In this document: positions 1-12,500 of the stretch, piece by piece
How the letters are laid out: each line of letters starts with the position of its first letter
Position numbering within the stretch: the stretch's first letter is position 1
Notes under the pieces: model-generated
Told to the model about the DNA's origin: nothing
What the model saw: the letters and a program-made list of their open reading frames with translations, nothing else
The model's database searches: none
Made by a program: the position numbers and the translations under genes
Origin: Tretioscincus oriximinensis
Lineage: Eukaryota > Chordata > Lepidosauria > Squamata > Gymnophthalmidae
Reading direction: 5' to 3'
Assembly (NCBI GenBank): GCA_022410635.1
Contig: JAJVDF010000027.1
Coordinates: 3,891,598-3,955,597, forward strand
DNA length: 64,000 nucleotides

Positions 1-285
1 ATGAGAACAATGTTGATCCCTCTGCTCTGTGACAGCCCTTCAGATATTTGTAGACAGCTATCAAGTCTCCTCTCAGTCTTCTCTTTTGCAGACTAAACAT
101 CCCTAGATCCTTTAACCGTTCCTCATAGGACATGGTTTCCAGACCACTCACCATCCTTGTAACTCTCTTTTGTACTTGCTCTAGTTTATCAATGTCCTTT
201 TTAAATTGGGCCCCCCAGAACTGAACACAGTATTCCAAGTGTGGTCGTACCAATGTACTGTAGAGAGGAATAATTACTTCACGTG
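1..285 (-). mobile_element. CR1 LINE, ORF2 C-terminal fragment
   Basis: The reverse strand has an open frame of about 90 codons that reads [17 protein letters not shown], then [17 protein letters not shown], then [20 protein letters not shown] and [11 protein letters not shown]. These are the C-terminal signatures of the CR1 reverse transcriptase protein. It is a fragment cut by the window start. Confidence 0.85.
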
Positions 286-299
286 AGTGAGATTCTATG

Positions 300-549
300 C
301 CCCTCCCTTCTCACCTGTGCTGCTGCTCAGACATATTCCTCCCATTCTATACGTGCTGTTTTCATTATTTTTGCCCAGATGTAGGATCTTGCATTTCTCT
401 GTTAAATACCATTCTGTTAGTTTCAGCCCATTGTTCAAGTTTGTCTAGATCTTTTTGAATCCTATATCTTGTTTAGTATTAGCAACACCGCCTATTTTTG
501 TGTCATCAGCAAAAAAATAGGCGGTGTTGCTAATACTAAACAAGATAGG
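300..549. repeat. Ancient interspersed repeat ending in a palindrome
   Basis: The stretch containing tagatctttttgaatcct and tgtcatcagc resembles a repeat widespread in reptile genomes, possibly a CR1/L3-type sequence. It is interrupted by an inverted duplication at 461-549. Family assignment is from memory and is uncertain. Confidence 0.45.
461..549. repeat. Short palindrome: 37-39 bp arms, 13-nt loop
   Basis: The left arm 461-499 and right arm 513-549 are reverse complements except for one TA dinucleotide. The loop is 500-512. The left arm continues the flanking repeat; the right arm is its inverted copy. Confidence 0.9.
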
Positions 550-959
550 TTAGCCTGAGAATACTATCCAGGTAGCCTGTATTTGGGAGACCATCCAGGC
601 CCCAGCAGAAGCTCAGGGTGAGTGGGTGAGCCTGTGTGGGGGTAGGTGCCCCATAGACTATTTTGAAAAGTCCTGATGGCAATCTTTAAAGGAAATCTGA
701 ATCATTTCTATCAGTGGGTCTTGCACATCCATTTGCTCTGATTTTTAAACTTCAGTGGCCTATTCAATATACAAGTAATTCTCAGTTGTTAATTTACTCT
801 GTTCCTGTTGTTTGATAGAAAGCAGTAAACTTCCTTGGAGTTTCTCGTGAACCTTCCAGATTTTCTGAGGCCCAAACTGGAGTAATTAATATTCATGCTA
901 ATTTGCATATTCATAAATGTGCAAATCACCCACCAACATGCATTCTTTTCNGAAATTCC

Positions 960-1540
960 CACCCGAGAAATCTGTGAAGCATGTAAGAATTTTTTAAAGT
1001 ATGAGAATTTTTAAAGTGTGTGAGAATTTTTGGTGTGCATCAGAAATTTGCATTTTTTATTTTTTTTACAGAGGGGAGGGTGCCTTCAGGAGCTGGGCCC
1101 GGTTGCTAGAGACCCCTAGTGGTGGTGCAGTGAATTGTTTTTTTTTTAAAAAAATCATTTTTTAAGTGCGTGAGAATTGTTTGAAGTGCATGAGAATTTT
1201 AATTTTTTTACTGAGGGGAGGGTGCCTTCAGGAGCAGGCCCTGGTTGCCAGAGCCCCCTAGTGGTAATGCAGCGTTTGTTTGTTTTTTAAATCAAAAATA
1301 ATTTTTTTTGAAGTGTGTGAGAATTTTTTGAAGCGTGTGAGAAATTTTATTTTTTATTGAGGGGAGGGTGCCTTCAGGANCAGGCCCCAGATGCTGGAGC
1401 CCCCTGGTGGTGGTGCAGTAAATTTTTAGATTAAAAATAATAATAATATTTTTTTCTCAGCAAAAGCTGGGGAGAGTGGGGAAGACACCCCAAAACCGGG
1501 TTTTCCCCCCAAAAAAGAGGTCATCTGGTCAGCCTAGGCT
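960..1540. repeat. Element with three tandem ~145-bp units and a terminal motif
   Basis: Three units each contain a T-rich lead, gaggggagggtgccttcagg and a segment ending in cccctagtggtrrtgcag, near 1060-1140, 1200-1275 and 1355-1420. The right end at about 1519-1540 reads ggtcatctggtcagcctagg, matching the terminus of the element at 22113-22322. No left terminus was found. Confidence 0.65.
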
Positions 1541-2817
1541 ATTTCTTCTTCTCAAGCATTTTCAATCACATTTTTCAGAACTTCCTTTCTTTTTTTGCCC
1601 CTACTTTGTTCTTTTTATTATTTTTGTGAATTGCACTGTCCCCATTCATAGGAGAGTACTTAAACTGAAAATAAAGTTATTGCTTTCTTGTCAATTTTGA
1701 AAAGAGCCTCTTTTCCTCAAGTAATAAGTGATGCTGTATTCAATATGGAACAAAAAGAATGCCTGAAGAATGTCTTGGTCTGATGGTATCTTCTTAGAAC
1801 TTTCTCTTCCCTGGTTTTGTTTTTAAGGAAAAATATTTTTCTAACAGAACTGTGTCACTGGGGGAAATTCCATTCTTGATCTCTTTGGAGATTTGTTTCT
1901 TGAAGTATTGTAGTGTGATCTCTGCAGGAGAAAATATTTTGCTGAATTTCCCTAGAGACGGTGAGCTGTCCCTTGAGTAGTGACATAACAGACACAATCT
2001 TCAGCAGACAATTTCTCTTAGTGAGTCAGACAAAATTGTAGTAATTGATGATGCAACTCACTTTGACTGGGGGGGGGCATTAGAAGGGATCCATATCCAG
2101 GGCAGTTGGTATAATTAGGGATCCAAGCAGTCCATCAATTAGCTAGTGATTCTTCATGTCTTATAAGCATTTCTAGTAGATCATGATATTCTTTCTAGAT
2201 TGATAATTGATGAAGGGAAACTTCAGTGATTTATCTGCAAAAATAATAAAATGGTAAATANTTTTTCAAAGTGAGATCCATCTGTGAGGGCCTTTCCACA
2301 CTGAGATTTTAATTAGGAATAAAGGTNTTCTTTCCATATATGCTAGTGTGGAAAGTGGCAGCCCCATGGGTCTGCTTTGTTCCATATGCTTATTTTAGCT
2401 TGTTTTGTACTGCTGTTCTCTCTCTTTCTCGCAATAATAATTCATTTTCCCAAAGCATGATAAGGTGTTTACTCTGAGGCTTGAACAAGCCAGTTTGTAT
2501 ACAGCAAATATCAGTAATATCATGAAATGGAAAAATACTTTGTGAAACACATAGCTTACGTACAGTTTTAATGCTGAATAGTTTGTAGATTTATACTTCT
2601 TGTCTCTGGCTCTTTCTATACAGATCCTTAATGCAGAATTAAGAACGCGATAGTAGATCTCTGGATCTTGTAAAATCACACAAATATGATCCAGTTTAGG
2701 AAATCTATACTCAACACCTCATAGAATACATCTATTTAATTGTGTCTACCAGCATATCATAATCATTCAGCCATTCTTATCTTTTCAATATCTCACTATT
2801 ATAGCTTGTGCTGCCAC
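1541..2817 (+). other. AGPAT4 upstream intron, unassigned sequence
   Basis: AT-rich sequence with no recognised exon or named repeat. Small open frames here lack similarity to known proteins and are treated as chance. Confidence 0.5.
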
Positions 2818-3172
2818 CAGTAATTTTGGGGGGAGGAACCCAGTTTTGGGGTGTTTACCCTTCCCTCCCGGGGGGGGGGCACCATTTCCCTGTTTTTTGT
2901 TGAGCAAATTTAAAAAAAATATTTTTTTTTATTTTTTTATTTTGAAAAAAAATCACTGCAGCACCACTAGGGGGCTCTGGCATCTGGGACCAGCTCCTGA
3001 AGGCACCCTCCTCTCAGTAAAAATAAAAATTCTCACACATTTNAAAAAAAAAATCGCTGCACCACCACTAGGGGGTTCTGGCAACTGGGGCCAGCTTCTG
3101 AAGGCACCTTCCCCGCTGTAAAAAAAATTAAAAATTCTGATGTACTCCAAAAATTCTGGTCAGTCTAATCTA
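2818..3172. repeat. Inverted, shorter relative of the 960-1540 element
   Basis: Two reverse-oriented copies of the same unit (cactagggggctctggca ... gaaggcaccctcc) are flanked on the left by a G-rich run like the end of the 960-1540 element and on the right by tctggtcagtcta. Confidence 0.6.
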
Positions 3173-3403
3173 TGCAGAAGTTTAAGCCTTAGTTCTTTCA
3201 CTCTGTTCTGTGATATTTTAATTACTTCCTTACAAGTGTTCTTCATGTAAATTATTTTCTGTTCCCTAGATGTTTCTGGGTTTTGTAATTGATTGTATAC
3301 AGTTCTGTTTATAAAAGATTCAGTCTCTGTGTCAGTTCATTCTATGAAATTCAGACTATGTAACAAACATGTATATTTATTGATTTGTTATTGTTTATTC
3401 TAG

Positions 3404-3573
3404 AGTTGGTGATGTTACTGGAATGGTGGTCAGGTACCACTTGCACGCTGTACACAGACCTGAAGGAATACCACAAGTATGGGAAAGAGAATGCTATCGT
3501 AATCCTTAACCACAATTTTGAAATCGACTTTCTCTGTGGTTGGAACTTTTCTGAAAGATTTGGGGTTTTAGGG
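3404..3573 (+). CDS. AGPAT4: AGPAT4 exon with NHxxxxD motif
   Basis: The acceptor is attctag and the donor is GGG|gtgagt. The exon begins with the last two bases of a split codon (AG, giving Gln if the previous base is C) and ends in phase 0. It encodes VMLLEWWSG, then KYGKENAIVILNHNFEID with the catalytic His at 3511-3513 and Asp at 3526-3528, then FLCGW. These residues are the acyltransferase active-site motif I. Confidence 0.95.
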
Positions 3574-6500
3574 GTGAGTTTTGATGATCACTTCAATTTG
3601 CTGTTTTTTTACTTATAACTATTTAGCGAACAATTTTTAATTCAAATTTTAGTCTCATTTTATTCAATACTTGTAAAGAACTGATTTTGAAATGTTAGAC
3701 AACNTTGAAGAGTAATGAATATTGTGCATGCTAGTATGTTTTTAAGGCCTGTGTAACCCATACTAATAGCAACTTGCAGATCTGTTTATTGAACTAAGTG
3801 TGGCCTAGTCAATGATTGACCCAGCCCACCACAATAATAACAATCAAGTGACAGAATGGCCTTTTCAACTGCATAAGTTTCAACAAAGGAGTTACTTTCT
3901 CCTCTCTCACTCCTATCTAGGGCTGTGGCCACATACAACAAGAAAAAAAAGCATCTTCGAAGTGATTCTGAGATGCTTTAAAGAAGGTTCAGAGATGGAA
4001 TTAGTCACACACTAATCTGCTTATTTCCTATCTCATAAATATTCTGTTCTAGAACAGGTGGTTTATAGGANGATTGGACCAACCCAGAGAACATTGTTTC
4101 TGAGATACCTTTTGATATATCTGAACCGCCTCTCATCTGGGAGATCGGGTTTTGAAGCCCTATGTCGGACGTGGGGAGGGGTGAGCACCTTCTCCTAGCC
4201 TGTAGCTCTAGCCAACCTAGTTATTAGAAAGCAATAATTGCAAGAAATTGCAACTGAATGCAAGTAGATAAGTGGGAACCACCACAGCCTGATGGGGAAG
4301 ATAGAATGTAAGCCTTTGGGCAAAAATACTGTTATAAGCCACTTTGAGTTCCTTTGTAAGGTGAGAAAAGCCAGCTCTTCTTCTACTCCACAAGCATTGC
4401 AATTAAAAAAGTAGATTGCCGGACAGACATTGAAGTCCTCCATTTTACACTGATGTAGGGAAGCAAAAAGAAGCTTGGACAGAGGACCATTGAATTCCTC
4501 CANCCAACAACCATTATAGCATCAGACTAGTGGAAAACTAAGAGAAGANGGGACTTGAAAGCCATTCCATCTACTATGACATAAATGAAGTTTTTATATT
4601 CCCTTCACTCATCCTGATATTTGTTAGAAGTTCAGTGCACTCTCAATGCAGAAGCCGAATCAGCTCACAGTTAACAATCTTATGTTTATTGGGAACAAGT
4701 TTGATACACTTTTCCTTTATTTCCCTTAATCTATCATTCCCTGTACAAGTGGACACCTATTGTGCCGTCACACTGATGAAGAAAAGAAAAAGGGAAATAA
4801 ACCAAATCAAAGGCAAAGGTTTGAACCAAAAAGGGAACAGGAAAGAGTAAGAATTTGAAGCAAAGGCCTTCAATTATGTGGCTTGCTACTGATTTTTTTT
4901 CTTAATAGGATTGGGCAGATTAGTTTAAAGGAATAACTTTTTCCATTTCTAAATCTTGTTAGTTTTTAATATTTCCTCTATTGAAAGAAGAAATGTGAAA
5001 TTCTCTCTTCGCTGAGTAATCTGAGCAATAGACAGGCCTGCATACTTCTAATTGCTAAATAGTCCAGAATGTGATAATGGACTGAAATGTANAGTTTTGA
5101 GGCTGAAGGATGGTAGGTCACCTACTTCGTACCATTTGCTTTTACTGTATGCATTACAAAATCAGTCTCAAAACCTCTGTACTTTGCTGAAATATTTAAT
5201 CGCCTTATTGTTGCTTTGGCACCAAAATGCCCCATTGGCTTTTTATGCAGGAATAAGCAGTTCTGATGCTTGATAAAGGATTCATAAAAACAAATGAACA
5301 AGAGAATAGAATCTTCATTCAGCATACTTTTTTTCAGTTACCAATGACAACAGAGTTAACATGTCATAGTAGCAAAAGCTGCAAACTAAATTTTAGTCAG
5401 CACTATATTCAGAAAAATAAAGTTACCTCAAAAATAGTGTTGCCGTAATGGAAGAGTCAAAACCAAGACACCATTTATAATCCTGTCTCAGTGCCTCTAC
5501 TCCCCATCACCAACCTCAGTGAAATGCCACCATCACAACAAAAGTAGCAAACTTTTACCTTTTCAACCCTGATGACACACCAAAATTGCAGATTTTCCGG
5601 GAAATCCGCAACATATGTTAGCTCTACTCATAAACCAGAGCCATTTTCAAATGCTGTTTGCACTTCTTGGGAGATTATCTTTTTATCAGATCTTATCAAT
5701 ACAAAATGATTCCCACTGAGAAGTTGGGGTGGGTTTTTTTTTTTTTTTGGCTGTTGTGATTGAAAGCAAAATAATGTTTTTTAAATGAATCAGTAGGACT
5801 TAAGCAAGCCTTAGAGCAGGGGTGGGTAATGTAAGACCTATGGAACCATTTGGTCTGGCCNGCGGCATGCTCATCCAAGGAACTCTACAGAACCATTAAG
5901 CTTCCCTGGCTAAATAATAGTTTATCACTTTATTAAAACATAAAGTACAAAAATATAAGATATGTACAGGAGGGAGAGAGGGGGGGAGGGCTAGGGCTAG
6001 GGGAGGAAAGGATGATGGGCGGGGGGCAAACAATTTTGTAGGCCTGGGTGAGCGGGGGTTGCGGAGTGTGTATGGACCTCAAGTTACGTTACAAATATCC
6101 AAATGGTGGAAAAAAGTTTCCCCATCCTTGCTTTAGAGAATAGAGAAAAGAAATCCTTATAATGTATACAGCAGACAGTGGGGCTTTAAGTGTGTGCCAA
6201 AGGGTTTACCAATATACTATGTGTGGGTGATTTATATTTAAATGGAATGAAATATTAATTCTTGTGATGGCTTAAATGAGAAGTGTCCTGCATTTGTTTT
6301 CAAATACTTTGTCCTCTTTTCTTGATGTCCCCTTCAGGTACTCAACATTTTTTGTATTTTATGAAGGAACCTTTAATCCATAGTGAATTTTAAAAAATAT
6401 TTTTATTAATTTCTATAACATAAATTAAATTCAAACATCATCAAAAAACAACGTATAAGACAAAAGAAAGAAAGAAAACCCCACCAAACCCAAAAATAAA

Positions 6501-9500
6501 TAAATAAAAACAAAACAATAACCCCAACCCCAGGATAATTATCCATAGTGAATTTTATTCAATTGCCACACTGTTAACAGTTCCATCCTGCTTTAAATCC
6601 GATAGCTGCCTCCACACAAACTAATTCTCTTTAGTTTAGGGATCTCATTTGTAAAAGGCTAGTATCCTGTAAGTGGTTTTTGAGACACTTTGGCTCTTTA
6701 AACAACAAATGAGCAGAATTTTGTTGTTTATAAAACTTGTAAACCTTATTTGTGTTAGTTACAATACAGACTAGAAATGCAAGTCATTTTCATTTATTAA
6801 TGATAAGCTCATAGTTATTACTTCAGAAAATCTTGATTACTTTTTCCACTCATTGCATCTGTTCTCAAATATTATGNAGCTATTTATGAGCTGGATCAAG
6901 CAAGTCAGACCAAGACCAAAGGGGTGGAGACAGGCAGGGAAAACTGCTAGATGGCCAGTGGATTTTTAGTTGGGNGCCCAGAAGCAACACATTTTCAGTG
7001 CTACTTTTTAGTGCTCAGCAAAATAATACTGTTAGGCTGGTCCAGCGCCTCATTGNTGTCTGCATACAAGCAGCTGGATCAATCTATTGCTGGGAGAATC
7101 TGGGAAACTACAAAATAGCCTCCCATTGGAGTGGGTTTCAGCATCATTTTGATTGCCAGGGTCTATTCTAACATCTTGTCTTGTGTAGATACATGATGTT
7201 TTCTTAAGAACCTGGCCTTCTGGTAGACTTGTCTGCTGCTCAGATAAGCTCTTACTTGGAGGCTGCTGACCTGAGTCAGTAATTCTGTGTGGATCCTGTT
7301 TTACTAACACAGAACTAGAATGTCCCAAGTGATATTCTGTTAAATGTGAACTCTAGGCATTCCTATCTTGTTATCAAGTTTCAGATTTGCACCTTTAATA
7401 TCCTTACCTTGCCCTGTCCTTAAGTCTCTTCTTGTACTAATAAACCCTATCTCTGCTTGCTGTCTTTCCTAGTGGAAGCTTGTGGATTTCTAAAGGGCAA
7501 AGAGAACACAATGAGGTTATAGTTGTAAATCTTCATTAGATTTTGCTATATAGTGTTCTAGTCTGATGAAAACAGTTGTAACATGATGCATGACATTGTG
7601 AATATAGTCTTATGCTCTTGACAGTGAAATTTGCACATATACAGCTAGGACATTCCTAGAGAATGTTTATAGCCATACTTATAATTGTACTTGGTGAACT
7701 GTTTTAAAGTTTTAACTTATAAAACTCAGATTTTGAAAAGAGGTTTATCAATCATTGTGGGTGTCTTTATCAAAAATTATGAATGTATTAATCCTTTACC
7801 TATGTCTAATTATAGGAATATTTAGCAGCCTGGATAGTTGTATAGGATCATAAAAATCATGGAAAACAAGGCTGCTTCCCCATTAGAAGTTTAAAATCAC
7901 TTAAAAAAACCCAAAAAAAACAGACAAGACATTTCCAAGGCTGTCTTCATTTACTTCCAATCTTCCTCACAGTTCCCCCTCTGTCCTCGTTATATCTTGG
8001 AATTCTTGTGACATCACAAGCCCCAGAAGTCATTGTGTGCTTGCCTTACTCCAGTTCCTAGCATTCTCTGTGAGCAGGGAACCATTGAGGTTTTTACAGC
8101 AACACCCAGAGCCTCATAAGGAAAGCCCTAAGCTTTCTTTCAATGCTGCTGAATCACAAAAAATGAGCAAAACAGAAAAAACTGGGCAAAGGGCCCTTTT
8201 AGCGAGTGGATTACTGAACCTCCATGAGCAAAAGGGGCAAATTTGATGTGAAATTGCTGCCAACTAGCTAAGTATCCTTAATGGGGATGCAGCCCAAATT
8301 TAGCTACAGTATTAGGATTGCTCTCTTCATGCTGTCTCCAGGATGGCGCAACATACAGTATTCTTGAAACACCATTTGCAGGATGTTGAGAAGAAGTAGA
8401 GGCTTTACCTTCTCCTGCTTGAGAGTGCCCTGTTGCAATTGGTGAGCCACCATGTGTGACAGAATGTTGGACTATATGGATTGTGGCCTGTTTCAGCAGG
8501 CCTCCTCTTATGTTAGCTTCACATTTTAATTCCTTTTTTCTTTTTTATAGAGTTCCAAAGTTCTTGCAAAGAAAGAGCTTTCTTATATGCCAATCATTGG
8601 CTGGATGTGGTACTTCCTTGAGATGGTATTTTGCAAACGTAAATGGGAAGAGGATCGGAAAACTGTCATGCAAGGCCTGCTTAATCTCCGGGACTACCCT
8701 GAAAATTTCTGGGTAAGCATCAGCAACAGAGTACAGCCCTAGCAGAAGCCATAAAAATAATAAATAAGTTGAGGATGCAGAGAAACCTATGATGTCAAGA
8801 GTTCAAAGAAAATTTGGCAAGAGTGATTTTAGATTATGTTCTGGAACCAGATATACAGATTCCTATCTTGTAGATACATCTCGGCTTGAAACCCCTAGAC
8901 CATAGAGATGTGGTCTAATTAATATTCCTGATGAATATACAATGGAGATGATAAACAAATTTAAGGAATTAATTATGACAGAGTTCCTGAAGAAGTATGA
9001 ACAGAGATTAATAACACTACAGGAGGTAGCAGCAACCCAAATAAAAAGAGCAGCAAAGCAAAATAATTGTTTGATAAGATTTTTCCTGGTAAGAATTAGC
9101 TGAGGATAGAAGAAAAGGCAAGGGAGAAAGCAAAGGTTACATCCAACTGAATGTTGTTTTTTCAGAAAATAAAGAGAACTGTCATGCTGTGGTCCATGGG
9201 GTTCAACAAGCACGATTGACTCTCACCAGCACCATAGGTGTTGTTTTATTGTGCAGTACACGGAAGCCTAAATGTTTTTGCACTGAAAACAGTTCTTACT
9301 AGACTCACTTTAGCTTCTTTCCTTANACATTACTACGGCTAAAATGAGAGATTTATTGTGACAATCACTCTACCTATTCCTCTTAGAAGAGATTGTGATG
9401 CTCTTGGGATCTTGTGACATGATGAGTTATTGTAAGTACTTCTGAGCAACTGTCAGGTCATTCTAGGATATAGAAGTCAATAAAAGTTTTCTAGTTGTTT

Positions 9501-12500
9501 CTTTGATCTTAGAATAAGTTCAGTACTGGATCCCACATGGCTTTAGTTTCTCTAGTTAGNGGGTAATATTATCAACTAAAGGCTTATCTGAGAAACTTGA
9601 TTAACTGTTATTACTGCGGAGAAAGAACAGCTGCTGCAGTGGACAGTTTGTTGACTGGCAGATCACCTGAGCAATCTGAAGACAGTTATCCTGTTCAGTT
9701 CAAAAGACCCTAAATGAAGAACACACAGTAAATATGAGTTTGTCATTAAGGGAATGGAGAACATTTGACCTGGAATATGAATAGTCTGACTTTGTCACCA
9801 GGATCCTTGAAAGAGAAGGTTTTGCTACTTTTGTTAAAGGAAGTTTAAACGCTCAGCTATCAGATTTCCCCTTCGAACAGGATAACAAATATTCACTGAA
9901 GAAAATTAAAATGGGCAAAGCTGAATGCATGTAGACTTGACAAGCAGCATTGTCAATGACATTTGCTTCTTTAATTCGGTTTCTTCAGGCAATTCACAAA
10001 TGACCCCTATGTGCTCGTTTTGCCTTCCGTGTTCTGTTGATCTTTAGCAGCTTCAGTCTTATTTGCTGATTTCAGCCTTAATTATTTCATCACTCAAGAT
10101 GAAATCAAAGTAAAGTAACATGTATGTGCTGAGTAAGAAGTATTTCTAACAACGAGGGATAATGGATCAAGTAAATCATGCGTGCATCTCTGATAGATTT
10201 GCAATGCTATTTATAGCCTGGAGCTCCTTATTTTTAGCACTTTGCGTTTTCCACTTGAATGCTTGACCCTTAGGAGATGGTGTTTATGTGCAATGCTCCA
10301 GTGACCAAGATGTTATCAGCAATGGTGATTTGTGTTTCTTTGTACAAATCATCTTACATAGAGTACTGTCGAACTTCTCTTTAATAGCTGCAGCTGCCTT
10401 TGTGTATTCATCTTTCCTGCTGAAATTCTTGGTGTGCTTTCTTTCCTTTCTTTCCAGTTTCTGATTCACTGTGAAGGCACCAGATTCACAGAACAAAAAC
10501 ATAAAATCAGCATGCAGGTTGCTGAAGCTAAAGGTTTGCCAAAACTCAAGTACCACCTGCTTCCACGGACAAAGGGATTTGCTGTCACTGTCCAGTGTTT
10601 GAGAAATGTAGGTAAGGAANGAGGAACAGATAAAACCTAAGCCGTTACACTGAAATCTGTCTGCACATTTGATGAAAGGGTCTTTGGTTAGAGTGTCTGT
10701 TTTGCATGCAAAAGGTCCCAGGTTCAGTTTCCAGCATCACCTCAAAATAAGACACTGAGCAAACTCTATAAGGTCTTTTCCACACCAATTCTTATTTCAG
10801 GACATATCTGGGAGTAGGACCTGTCTAGTGTTTGGGGAAAAGGACACACTTTTAAGAGAACCAATATCTTGTTTTTAAGACATTCCAAAATAAACATTTG
10901 TAAAGCAACCAATCTTTAAATTTTTCAAGAGTTCTATTTTTTGCCTTTTTTAAAAAACAACAACTTTGTACCCTGTTATTCAATTTTGACAGTGTTTTAA
11001 TGGTTCCTGCTTTCAACATTCCATCAATATGACATTTGTTGTATCAGTATATTAGTTCCATCAATTTGTAACTGCTTCTTTTCCATTTTCAGTGAGCCAT
11101 TTCCCATAAATATTGTGGCCTACTGTAATATCCTTCCTTGAAGGTGCACTTGTACAGCAGATAAAAAGTACTGTGCCTCTGGCAACATGTTATAGGAATG
11201 GCTCAGTCAAGGAAACGGTATCTCATCTGGGAGATCAGGTTTCGAAGTCCTGTGTCAGAGGTGGGGAGGGGTGAGCACCTTCCACTAGCCTGTAGCTCTA
11301 ACCAACCCAACTATTTGAAAGCTTGAATTGCAAGAAATTGCAACTGACTGCAAGTAGATACATGGGAGCCACCAAAGCCTGGTGGGGAAGACAGAATGTA
11401 AGCCTTTGGGCAAAAATACCCTTGTAAGCNGCTTTGAGTTCCTTTGTAAGGTGAGGAAAGCGGAGTATAAGAACCCAGGTCTTCTTCTTGTAAAGTNAGG
11501 AGGTATCTGGTCTGGAGAGCAATGAGGCCTACTTTTTCCTTCCACTCTTTCTACAGCTTGAATTGCTGTATTGCATCATTTTTGTGTCCTGGTTGCTCAT
11601 GTAAGAAGTCAGGATTTGTGGGTAAACAAATTTTCAATCTAAATGNCAGAGATTACACTATGAGTTGCAATCTTCTCTTAGCAAGAAAACAAATTTGATT
11701 AAGGGCAATCATTTTTAAGAACAAGTTAATGAGCACCATATGTATACTGTAAATTCAGAATATTACAAATATCTTGTAATGGGTACCTTGAAAAAATAAT
11801 TTCAGACTTGCTAATGCCACAAAAATATTGTTCATTTATTAATAAATCAAATATATTAGTGTAAAGGAGGACAATGATATGGGGCTTTGCCCTATTTCCC
11901 ATCACTAACACACCACTAAAAAGCCTGCTGTTTTGCTTTCCCTAATGTGTCCAATTTCAGTTTGGATTTAGCGGTATTGTGGTTACATGTTGATGACCTG
12001 TGATATTTAGGAATTTCAGTTCCTGGTAAGCAGAAGATCTACCGTAAATAAATTCCATGCTGAATAGAACGTTCACTGAAAATGGAGCTAATTCTATAGT
12101 CAAGATTGAAAGATTGTTTCATTGCAAACAGGCTTTTGAACAGTGACTAGCAGAATTACAGGAACTGACAAGCTTAACTGTGGATCATTAGTTATTGGCA
12201 GTTAAACAAGCATGCCTTTTTGTTTTTCATTTCAAAGGACTGTTTAAACTGTTTTCAAATACATTTCTTCATCCCTAATTCAATATGCCACTTCAGATTT
12301 TATCTTAGCTTTGCCTACTCCTATTGCAATAGTTACTGAACTATCCAGAAATTAACAGTGTTTAATTTCAAGAATACGTCCTGTGTAGAACCATCAAAAC
12401 TTTGCAAGTCCACCACTTATTGTGCTTTCTATCTGATCTGTGTCCCCCCCCCCCCCCCGCCGGGCCATGTGTCACCTGTGGAACATTCCAAGGATGTGAC

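Larger units (their letters stand above)
3574..8550 (+). other. AGPAT4 intron with several repeats
   Basis: The intron carries a SINE (4120-4390), a hAT-type element (5817-6130), a small retroinsertion (6393-6540), a repeat shared with 33690-33790 (8008-8100) and a LINE-derived tail (8285-8520). The remainder shows nothing recognisable. Confidence 0.7.

Noticed and set aside
7050..7328. 92-codon reverse open frame
   Set aside because: No recognisable domain, splice context or codon pattern; treated as chance.
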